Assembly (NCBI RefSeq): GCF_041146795.1
Contig: NC_135172.1
Coordinates: 37,472,623-37,536,622 of the forward strand
Source: Maylandia zebra
Taxonomy: Eukaryota; Chordata; Actinopteri; Cichliformes; Cichlidae
Direction of reading: 5' to 3'
Length of the DNA stretch: 64,000 nucleotides
The notes beneath the pieces are model-generated. The model was not told where the DNA came from. It saw only the letters and a program-made list of their open reading frames with translations, and made no database searches. The stretch's first letter is position 1; each line of letters opens with the position of its first letter. Of the stretch, positions 10,910-20,686 are shown in pieces. The translations under genes and the position numbers were made by a program.

Positions 10910-11067
10910 ATGACGAAACAGTCTTTGAGTCCCAGAGGAGATGGTGCATTTTAAGCAGGTCAGAGGTCAGTGTGGAGGAAGAAGAGGAGACTGCGAATGA
11001 TTTAACCAAACTCACTCTGAATGATGAACAGCCACCACAGCTTGACTTGGGTGGGAAATCAAAATAA
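10910..11067 (+). pseudogene. Possible last coding exon of unrecognised host gene, split by BEL
   Basis: If the BEL element and one ATGAC copy are removed, CACAGCAG at 3075-3082 (a plausible tandem acceptor, with a CTGAC branch-like motif about 20 bases earlier) joins directly to an open frame of about 52 codons ending TAA at 11065. The peptide is acidic and protein-like (it includes SEVSVEEEEETANDLTKLTL and ends LGGKSK) but I do not recognise the family. No other exon is visible in the 3 kb upstream, so earlier exons would lie outside the window. The BEL insertion sits six bases into this exon. The alternative is a chance open frame. What is seen is the frame and splice-like context; that it is a gene is inference. 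Confidence 0.35.
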
Positions 11068-13766
11068 GACAAACTCGCAATTTAACCAAAGTTTATAAAA
11101 TGTAGCCCGCCCTGCAGACACATGAGCAGGTTCATTATGTAGGTTGGACTTTGTTCCTGTGTATGCCCTCTGCCTGGAAACATATCTGAAATTTAGTAAT
11201 TTTTGTTACCCGATGGGAGTAATATGTAGAACATAATGATTCATCTGAATATTCCATCTTGATGCGATTTGAAAAATATCACATTTGCTGCTGAGAACTG
11301 CATGCAAAGTGGTTTCACATACTCAAGATCAATTTAAACCACAGCACAATGACATGTCTAGAGCAATTGTGCTGAGATGCATTATTGATCTGACAACAGG
11401 TGACGAATCGACAGTCTGTGGATGACTGGAAGATCAAACAAAGAGAGGATGAGGATGCAGAAATAAATTCAGTAATTAATTTGTAACTAGTGTCACCTAT
11501 GGTGCTACCAAGTTTCTCTTATTTAAAAAAAACAAACTTTTTCACCGGTGCCCGGTGAAAAAAACAGAAGCAAGAAAAGGGAGAGAATGAAAAGGTGCAG
11601 GGGTCAAAACAGAGGCAGTAGGAGGAGTGGGTGAACCCAGGCTGAGATTAAAAAGTGATGACAAGAGAAAGACAAGTGTGACAGATTAGAGAGGAGACGA
11701 AGTGATCAGGAGGTTAGATGGAGAAGCGTGAGCTGAGAAGACAGGGAGAGGTAGATGGTGCAGGGAGGGACACAGCTGCAGCACAGTCCTAGTTGTAATT
11801 CTTCACAAGGCACCAACGTTTTGTTTTTTTTGAGTGAAAACTTACAGAAAGTTTTTCTCTTATTTCTTTACAGTGTCAATTTGAATTCTGAAGAAGCACA
11901 GCAATCGCCACAGAATTTGGCAGTATATTGCATCATGCTGAGAGTCTGCACAGATAGCCTCCCTCTGTTTTTTTTAGAATACTATAACTGATAAGACAGA
12001 CTCAGAATTTAATATATCAATTACTAGTTCCCAGTATAAAAAATAAATTCAAATTGCCACAGGCTATATGTAAACCTGTATCTTTGAGTATGAATTTAAT
12101 TAGTATTAATTAATAGGAATCCAGATGTGTGAGAAAATGAGGTGCAAGATTCATGTTAATAGAGTGTTTTTCTTCCCACTGTAGCTTGCTCATATGGGGT
12201 CATCTGACTGCAGGGTTTTTCTCTGTAGTACTGTAGAGTCTTTACCTTACAATATAATGCACCTTGAGGCTACTGTTGTTGTTTGGCACAATTTAAATAA
12301 AGTTAAATTTAATGAAATTGAAAATAATCCAAAAGGGCTAAAAATAAATGAATAAAAGTGAACTGCCATTTATTGGATTCACCAAGTCAGAAGCACATTC
12401 CAGTCTGCATTTTCCTTTCTTTGTGTTAGTTTGATAAAGTCATACTACAGTGAAATCTACACACCTTCTGACTTTGTTGTAATGTTCTCAGATGAGTGTA
12501 GCAGAGACAGCAAAATATGTAAGATGCTTACCAACTCTTTAGATATAATCATAGCCTTCCCTCATTTAACAAGCTTCGTAAGCATGTAAGCTTGTTCCCT
12601 GACATGTTTACTTGTTTGTTACGAAACAGTTTATGATAACGTCACCTAGAAGTTATAGAAAGACTCATTTAATGACAGAAGTCCAATGTGCACTCTCTTT
12701 GAGATCTGTCGCTAATAACGCCAAAGAGAAGTATGTGTCTTTTACTGCCTAACTACATTATACTCACTCAGTAGCCACTATGTGCTATTTCCATCCTGAG
12801 CAGCTACTGTATTATACAATAGGCTTTTAGAGATGTTTTTCCACAGGAAACCAGCTGCCTACTGTTAGAAACATTTCTGTGAGAGCTGTGAAAGTCGAAA
12901 ACAGAATAGAGATACTGATTTGCAAATAATCATAACTTTGCATCAGAAATTGGATGCTGAGTTTAGATAATATTTATGACAGCTTTTTTTTTTAAATGGT
13001 ACTGAACCTACCAGAAGTATTCAGACTTTTTCTCTAACCTCTGGAAATCTCGTGCCCACTTCCCCTTACCTTTCATGTGCTTGATTGTGCTTTTGGAGAG
13101 TCTGAAACATTTGATTAGATTTTTTAGAAACCTAATTCTTCCAATTCTTCAAAATGCATCTTTGCATTATTCTGCACACTTCCACTTCAATAAAAAAGTA
13201 GCTGCACTTGTCATAAATGCTATTTTGTAATAAAAAAAATGTCTATACTGTCTATACATCTAAAGGAATTTAACTGGCTATTACTGTAAACCTCTGTATG
13301 TTTGTCTGGTCTGTTATGAGTGAAACTCATTATAATAGGTTATATTTTTATAACAACTTATATTTACATGTATAAGGTGACTGCTATGTAAGTATGCTAC
13401 TGTCTCTGCATACCAGCTACTGTAAAATTATGCCTCTTATGCATTAACTGTGGTACATAATAATTTCATATTTAGATGCTCCAAGGATATAATTTCAGAG
13501 TTTCTGTTCTAACCCAGTAAGTTTAATGTCTTCATTAGTGATATGCTATTGTTTGACTTAATGCTTCAGTAAACAGTGTGAATAGAAGATATTTATTTCT
13601 CCTCTCTCAAAGACAAATCATTGCAAGATTTTATAATTAATTTAAATTCTTTAATTCTTTTCTCAGCAGGTTTTATAGAAAATGCTTTCTAATTGAATCT
13701 AACTGCTTCTCCACATCTAATCACAAAAGCTTTGCTTCTGTTAAACCTTGAGAATTCACATATTTA
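11068..13766. other. Non-coding interval
   Basis: It could begin with the 3' UTR of the possible exon upstream; AATAAA occurs near 11462. The rest is AT-rich with no convincing coding region. It includes a small perfect hairpin at 11538-11562 and purine-rich sequence around 11570-11750. Confidence 0.5.
11538..11562. repeat. Perfect 11-bp inverted repeat
   Basis: TTTTTCACCGG is followed by TGC and the exact reverse complement CCGGTGAAAAA. No transposon end or gene terminator context is visible. Confidence 0.8.
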
Positions 13767-13778
13767 TATATATACATT

Positions 13779-14691
13779 CTGTTCATAATTTTTATGGACA
13801 GGATTTCTAGGCGCAGCCAAGTGGCGGAGGGCTTTCGCTTTGGTGGCCTCAGAATCTCATCTCTGATTTTTGCAGATGATGTGGTTCTGTTGGCTTCATC
13901 GGGTGAGGGCCTCCAGCTCGCACTGGAACGGTTCGCAGCCGAGTGTGAAGCAGCGGGAATGAGGATCAGCACCTCCAAATCTGAGGCCATGGTTCTCAGC
14001 CGGAAAAGGGTGGAGTGCCCACTCCGGGTCGGGGATGAGTTCCTGCCCCAAGTGGAGGAGTTCAAGTATCTCGGGGTCTTGTTCGCGAGTGATGGGAGAA
14101 GGGAGCCGGAGATCGACAGACGGATTGGGGCTGCAGCTGCAGTAATGCGGACGCTGCACCGGTCCGTCGTGGTGAAGAGGGAGCTGAGTGTAAAAGCGAG
14201 GCTCTCAATTTACCGGTCGATCTACGTCCCTACCCTCACCTATGGCCACGAGCTGTGGGTAGTGACCGAAAGAACGAGATCGCGGATACAAGCGGCAGAA
14301 ATGAGCTTCCTCCGAAGGGTGGCTGGCCTCTCCCTTAGAGATAGGGTGAGAAGTTCGGCCATCCGGGAGGGGCTCAGAGTAGAGCAGCTGCTGCTCCACA
14401 TCGAAAGGAGCCAGCTGAGGTGGTTCGGGCATCTGACAAGGATGCCCCCTGGGCGCCTCCTGGGTGAGGTGTTCTAGGCATGTCCCACCGGGAGGAGGCC
14501 CCGGGGCAGACCCAGGACACGCTGGAGAGATTATATCTCTCGGCTGGCCTGGGAACGCCTTGGTATTCCCCCGGATAAGCTGGAGGAGGTGGCTGGGGAG
14601 AGGGAGGTCTGGGCCTCTTTGCTTAGGCTGCTGCCCCCGCGACCCGGCCCCAGACAAAGCGGATGAGGATGGATGGATGGATGGATGGATA
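13779..14691 (+). mobile_element. 5'-truncated RTE-type LINE (Rex3-like), GATG tail
   Basis: The fragment holds the C-terminal part of a LINE reverse transcriptase and ends in tandem GATG repeats (about 14667-14690) almost directly after the stop, the short 3' end I associate with the fish Rex3 family of the RTE clade. It is flanked by TATATATACATT at 13767-13778 and 14692-14703, a plausible 12-bp target duplication, although both lie in AT dinucleotide sequence. GC content is much higher than the surroundings. The Rex3 name is from memory of the family's tail and sequence; RTE-like LINE is the safer call. Confidence 0.75.
13794..14666 (+). pseudogene. Rex3-like reverse transcriptase C-terminal fragment
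   Basis: The frame begins inside the RT and carries the catalytic FADD motif at 13869-13880 (LIFADDVVLLAS). The thumb and C-terminal region follows, with FKYLGVLF, LTYGHELW, RRVAGLSLRDR and LRWFGHLTRMPPGRL. A TAG at 14475-14477 interrupts it after GEVF. The same frame then continues through ACPTGRRPRGRPRTRWRDY to a TGA at 14664-14666, so a single nonsense change separates it from an open C-terminus. The endonuclease and most of the RT are absent because of 5' truncation. It cannot encode an active enzyme. Confidence 0.85.
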
Positions 14692-14703
14692 TATATATAC
14701 ATT

Positions 14704-15626
14704 TTTCTGTTGTTGAATATACCCATTTGTGTTAAAATGGATATGATTCATTTATAGCACATTTTTGCAAACTGCATGGCCAATAGTTCTTAAGTCCATC
14801 AAATTCAATCCTTGAAATAAATGGACTGAATGCCCTCTTCTGGGTCACATCAAAAGCCTTCAGTATTTCTTGGATTAGTCGTGACCTCAAAGAGTCAGTT
14901 CACTCCAATGTAAGAAAAGAAAAAAAATGATCTTCTGCTTTGAGACCTAGTGCATTTCTTATTCTACTAAAACACTGAGTTTGAAGATAGCTGAGTGCTT
15001 TCAGCTAAATGCACATGACAACGTAAGTGACTGCAAATGCATTTTAACATAATATGCAAGAAAACTGTATGTAGGAAGCACTTGTCACAGAAGCATCAAG
15101 GGACAGTTTGTATTACCAAGTAAAATTCTCTCAGGGGGATGCAGCTGCAGTCAGTTTGGTTTGGGCGAAAGACAGATAGAGCTGAGTATGAGCAGACCTA
15201 AAGAGCATGATGTTGCATCAAGGAGATCAGGTTAACTGCTTAAACTCTCTGAGATATCATTGGCCTATCAACCAAATCCAATATGAATCCAAGGCCCTGT
15301 CCAAAGGAAAGAAGCCTTTAGGAAAGGTAACCAATAGTACCCTATTTCATAGAAGCAACAAAACACAGCTGTCACGCAAGATGGTATGTGTGAAATGCTT
15401 TGACAAAAATCGTAGCTGCAAGTTCTTTACTAGGAAAAACAAGAAGAAGAGAGAAAGAGAAAGCGGTCTATCACTTTGAGTCCTTATCAGTTCTCATTGG
15501 CTCCATATTGAGAGTCACCACCATCTCTAAACAGCATGTCAAAGACATTACATTCATGCAAATTAATTACATGCTGCCTGGTCAAATGTTTGTGGATGTT
15601 TGAGGTGTTTACCCTCTTTGTTTTGA
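14704..15626. other. Non-coding interval
   Basis: AT-rich DNA with only short frames (up to 90 codons at 15207-15479) that lack recognisable motifs. Nothing further identified. Confidence 0.6.
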
Positions 15627-16662
15627 TCAGTGTTAGGGTCATTATTCAAAAAAAGTAATTATAGCGCATATTACACAAAGTTTTTCATAAAAGTAAAGCA
15701 GTATGTTACACCTATACATTAAATTACATTTTCTACAAATAACCATTGATATTCACAAATAAACCGCTAACGTCCTACCTGTGGGCCAGACCACCCAGCC
15801 TACCTCAGAAGACACTCGTTTTTACATGAAATCTCACGCACGCTTTGCTTATCTAAGCAGCCACACACAATGAAACACACTCACACACACAAACGAGTTC
15901 GGACTCCTGTGGCAGTGAGGCAGGTTTCCCCTGAAACTGGTCTTTTTTTTTCTTTTTTCTTTCTTCTGAATCTGAACTTTACTTCTGAACTTTACTTAAT
16001 TACTCCCAGGAATAGTAATTATACTACTATACTATTATGTTACTTTCATGTTACTCTGTAAAATTATCTGAAACACACTGTCTCATAATGACCAGTTAAC
16101 ACTAGAAACATACAGGCTACAGCCCCACACACCAACACAAATCTCTATCCTAATGAGGACACACGTGGTCTTTCTCTTAGTATTTAGTTATGAACACAAA
16201 GCCGAAAACACAAATCAAAGATTAAAACCAGCACAAAGAGACAAAGAGATCGTCACAGTGATTCTACTTTAGAAACATGAACAGGTAGAAACGGACTCCT
16301 CAGCCCGACTGTTCATCCATTTGTTACCACTTGAAGTTTAGCAGCGGCTTCACTGCAGATGACGACTCACTTTATCACGGTGCTGGGCTGGGGTCAGCAT
16401 CTAACATCACTCTGGGCTGTGGGCTAGCTTAGCGTTAGCATGCTATCTGTGCAGGTGCTTGCAAAGAGCCGAAGTTATGTTATCTGTGTAATGCAGTTGT
16501 TTCTGTCCTGGAGCAGTCTCCGCTCTACCATCGTGCTCTCATAGTTTTGTGCAATAAAAATAAATGATCATTGCGAGAACCGATAAGCAGGCTCTAAAGG
16601 GCAGGCAGACTAACGACTCCAAGAATTTTGACTACTAGAACTGGTTCTTGATTCCCATCCCA
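15627..16662. mobile_element. Probable old hAT-like repeat or composite of repeats
   Basis: It starts CAGTGTTAGGGTCA, like the hAT terminus at 1285, with GTAATTA/GTTACT-rich sequence at 15650-15720 and 15990-16060. The right part (16570-16662) ends GGTTCTTGATTCCCATCCC, which resembles the terminal motif of other fish hAT-like repeats. I see no clear target duplication, so boundaries and unity are uncertain. No transposase frame. Confidence 0.35.
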
Positions 16663-18640
16663 ATTAGGATGTCCCCTTACTTGTAAATGCTAAAATGAAT
16701 TGTAATAGATCAGATGGAAGTGAGAATATTTTATTCAGCTGGCCACTCCTTCACCTAATACAACCTTTCACTGTCAGAATACGCTTATATTCCAGTGACT
16801 TGATGTGTTTCTGAGCAACAAATATGGGCTAGCCTACACACAGTACAGCCCAGTGGAAAACCCTTTTGTGCTGTACCCTTCCATCAGAAAATGAATAATG
16901 CATAAAAATGTACGATAGTGCTTTCAGTATAGCATAAAATCAAAGTGCTACACTTGTTGGGCTCTTCATTATTACATGATCACAGATGGTTCCTTTTTGT
17001 AGAATGTCAGCTAATCAATAGTCTCTAATTGAAGGAGTGTAGGCTGGATTAATATGATTTGGAGGAGAGGATAGTGGGAAGCACTAATAAGGCAGGCAAC
17101 AACACTGCACTGCTCGAGCCTTCATTTACATGGCACTGTATAGCTGTGAACATACACCTACATCCCCATTACATAATCCCCTAATGTACCCAACAACTCT
17201 TCCATAGCATACAGTACATATAAAAAGATGGTTCGTGTTAGCAGATATAACCACTGCATACTGACAGGAATGATATTTTACAGCAGTAACACCCAAGGGG
17301 CATGCTGTAATGTGACTGGGAAAAGAACAATGATCCACCACATGCACAAATCCTATCAAAAGAACTGGATTGGGATTACTTTCTTAGTCGCTTCAGGGTT
17401 TTTATAACTTACTGGTTAACATTAAAATCAGCAAATGGTTATTATGGTAGTTGATCATAGCAACTATGATTATAATCCACAGGCCAACTACTACACTAGT
17501 CAAAAGCAAACAGAATTCATATGACTTGCAACATGTTACTTGTTCAGAATATAGCTCAACAAAGCTATTGCAAAGTGAAAACAGTGTATCAGTGGTGCTG
17601 CTTCAGTAAAGTCATCCCCCTCTCATGATCACAGAAACACACATGTGCACACCTAAACCACAAAGAATTGGTTTCTCTGTTGCCTCTCCTCCTTCTCTCC
17701 TATGCACACAGTAACTGTTTGCTTTGGTGCTGAGCTGGTCACCACAGCAAACCAATTGTTCTATACTCTTGATTTGGTTCGGCTTTGGTTAGTACATACC
17801 AACCTACCCCTGAGCCCTTGTCCTTGTCCTTATGATTTGCTCCCTTTCTACATTCTCCCCGCTGGACAGATTTTGGCCATCATAACCTGCAGTTTCTTGT
17901 CTATGATGATAAAAAAAAGCCCAGCAGTCAACTTTCTGCACAAAACCTAGATGCTGTTCAGTATATTAAAAATAAACAGCATTAACAGTGATGTCATGGT
18001 TTGTGATATTTTTAAAGTGGACATCTGCTCTGTTTGCTCATCCTCTGAAGTCTGTGATCATAAACTCCACCCTCTTATTCCATATTACACCTCAGTCCAC
18101 CATCAAATCTGTTTTCCATCACCTCATAAAGCGCTGCAAGAGTCTGTTCATCCCTGTCAGACTGAATGCACACTTTCGATGCCTCTCATCTGGACCCTTA
18201 ATGGACTACCCAACAAAGCCCAGCACAAGCTTCAGTGTCTGCACAACTGCTCCCCACCATCAGATCTTAAATATCTTACTGGCTGTCACTTGTTGCCACT
18301 GCCTATGTCCTGAGTTCATAATTCTCTATTTTTGTCTTTTCATATATTGAAATTTCCCAGAAAGGTGTTATATTAATGTAAGATTATTAAACAATAATAA
18401 TCATAGTTTATTATTAAAATATACAGACATGTGACATAGCACATGTACTAGAAAAGAGGGGTGTGTTCGGCATATCAGAGTGTCTCCAGGGTCTGGCCAT
18501 AAACTGACTGACAGGGACAGAAAAAGAGTCTGTTCTGCCTGCTCTGATGAAACAGTAACCAAAAGCTCTCTCTCCTTATCTCGCTTTGTTCATAGAAACA
18601 AATCTATTATATTACATTTCTACATTTTGTATCTCTCACT
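16663..18640. other. Non-coding interval
   Basis: Two overlapping 120-codon open frames at 17951-18350 lie in different frames of the same strand and share no motif with proteins I know; I do not call a gene. The remainder is featureless. Confidence 0.5.
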
Positions 18641-18643
18641 GCA

Positions 18644-18710
<67 letters not shown>
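18644..18710. repeat. (GC)n/(CA)n microsatellite
   Basis: A GCGCGC stretch passes directly into about 28 CA units. Open frames across it on both strands encode only Thr/His or Val/Cys runs. Confidence 0.95.
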
Positions 18711-18712
<2 letters not shown>

Positions 18713-19430
18713 ATGCCAACAATTATTTATGACATCCCTATTTCCCCTCTGCACATAGACTGCCATTAACCCAAGGAAAAAAGCAGTTTCCTTGCTTATA
18801 AATCTAATGTAATGTGTTGTGGCTACACATGTGTGTGTGCTATAGAAAATTAGTTGTCTTGTGTCCTTCAAACAGCAACTCCGTATGACATCAGTGGTCT
18901 TTGGTGTGTGTTAAGGACCTAGATCCACATATTACCATACCTAGTTATTATCCTTTGAAGCTATTAGCCAAATCCATATTAAAAAGCCCATCGAATACAT
19001 GAATATATCACACTGCCATTTTAAAAATTTGATGTAGTTATTATATTTATATTATTTCAGCTATATTTCAAGATGCATTCCCACTTTCCTTAAAGTGGTT
19101 CTTTCAAAACTCGCAGTAAAACTTTAACTTTATATACAGAAGCAGTGGGCAAGCATGCATATTATTTGTTTAGGCTGTCACTCTGCTTTGTGCTGTCACT
19201 AGTGTTAACATAAAAGACAAGTATGACAAGAATTACTGTTCTTCTCCTTGTTCTTGTCTTATGTCAACCTAATATATTCATGTTGAAAAGAAGGGGCTGT
19301 GCTTTAGGTTGCTGAAAAACTGAAAGTGTTGTGGAATTGAATGGAAGTATTCATCAAGTGCACAATAAAACACACACTGCAAAAGAAATGAGAGGAGTGC
19401 ACAGTCCATGTCAAGTTAGTGGACACATTA

Positions 19431-19556
19431 TTACACACACTAGTACACACACACAAACTCATATACCCAAGGTTTTTTTTTTCAGCCTGCATTGACTGGT
19501 AAGGTTAGAGAGTCGCTGTCAGTCAGCCTCTCTCTGCTTATTGGGTTAAAGCTAAC
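19431..19556 (+). repeat. Dispersed repeat, copy 1
   Basis: A CA-rich lead is followed by CATACCC-like sequence, a T run, a CTG-CATTGACTGGTAAGGTTA-like segment, GCTGTCAGTCAG and CTGCTTATT. The same order recurs at 43654-43796 with interspersed substitutions. I do not know the family name. Confidence 0.55.
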
Positions 19557-20660
19557 ACAGAAGACCAGGTGGCCAATGAGCTGCAGGCAGTCCACTTCTG
19601 GGAAAGGCACTCACACACGTGCATATGCAGAGATCTGCAAATACAGATCCACAGAGAGGGATAACAGCCGTTTGCATATAGTACACTGAAGCTACCGCAG
19701 ACTACAAAGCAGGATTTGAACCATTGGTAATTTTTGGTCAGATCTCGCTCCTGTTGCCTTCGGTGTACTCCTTAATATATCAGAGGCATGTGGAGAATGG
19801 AAATGAGGAAAGGGCAACATCAGTTAAGTTAAATGACGACAGCCCTGTTGAATGATTCCCCGTTTCCCCATACAGCTTTGCTTGATTAAACTAATATGTC
19901 ACCAAGGCAATCTTCCTTGTAATCAGAACCACACTCTCCATGTCTCACTACGTGTGTCACACTCTCTTGTGTTATTTTGGCCATTTCTCTCCATCTGTCT
20001 TAATATTGTCTTCCAATTTTTATGTTCCTCTCCCCTATGGCTATCTTCCTCATTTCCTCTTTTCTAGTCCCTTGCAATGTAAAAAACAATGTAGGTGTAT
20101 TTGCTTAAACTCTTATACCTTATGAATATTATTAACTATGAATATATGATCGTGGCAGTGCTGAAAACTGGTATTCCTTGCTAAAATAGATCTCTTCATT
20201 TTTGTCTTTTGTTGTTTTTATTTGGAAGACACATTTCTCCTTAAATAAAATAATCTAATATTTGTCACTACAGACTATAGCAGTAAATAAAAAACATTTT
20301 AAATCTTCTACACTGAATTTAGTACTGCTCTGTACAGCTGACAGGTGGGTTGTAAATTATTAAACATACTGTAGATGTGACCACGTTGTTTTAATTTTTC
20401 ATGAGTTCTGAATGTGCCATGAGGGAAACAGTGTTATCCTAACTTCCTGTTTAACCCGTTTAAAGTGTTTAAAGTGGAAATCTCTGGGGGTGAAAAATTA
20501 AGCCAAGATAAAAGAGCCAAAAACATTTCCTTTAGTGGCAAGTCAACCCACATCTTACACTGTTAAGATTATGGCATTAAAAACACCTGGTTCAAAAGTG
20601 GTTTGGTCGCTTTGGATAGTTCCCCCTTACATCCTGCATGCATTCATTTCCCCCAGGTCT

Positions 20661-20686
20661 ATTGGGGGGTGGGGGTGGGGTGGGGT
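20661..20686 (+). repeat. G-run tract, potential G-quadruplex
   Basis: Four or more closely spaced runs of at least four G (GGGGGGTGGGGGTGGGG and following) could form a G-quadruplex on the plus strand. No gene context. Confidence 0.6.

Larger units (their letters stand above)
3083..10914 (+). mobile_element. Complete BEL/Pao LTR retrotransposon with target duplications
   Basis: The element proper is 3088-10909: 5' LTR, leader with a minisatellite, one gag-pol frame, short 3' untranslated region and 3' LTR. It is flanked by the 5-bp direct repeat ATGAC (3083-3087 and 10910-10914), the duplication length usual for BEL/Pao. The LTRs are 518 bp each, begin TG and end CA, and differ at one aligned base (A at 3150, G at 10454). 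The domain order gag, protease, RT, RNase H, integrase and the Pao-type peptidase/RT module place it in the BEL/Pao superfamily. There is no envelope-like frame between pol and the 3' LTR. The single LTR difference and open frame imply very recent insertion. Confidence 0.95.

Noticed and set aside
17951..18350. Two 120-codon frames on the plus strand
   Set aside because: They overlap in different frames, lack family motifs, and neither shows a plausible exon boundary or start context.
18480..18871. Frames over the CA microsatellite
   Set aside because: Threonine/histidine and valine/cysteine runs are translation of the repeat.
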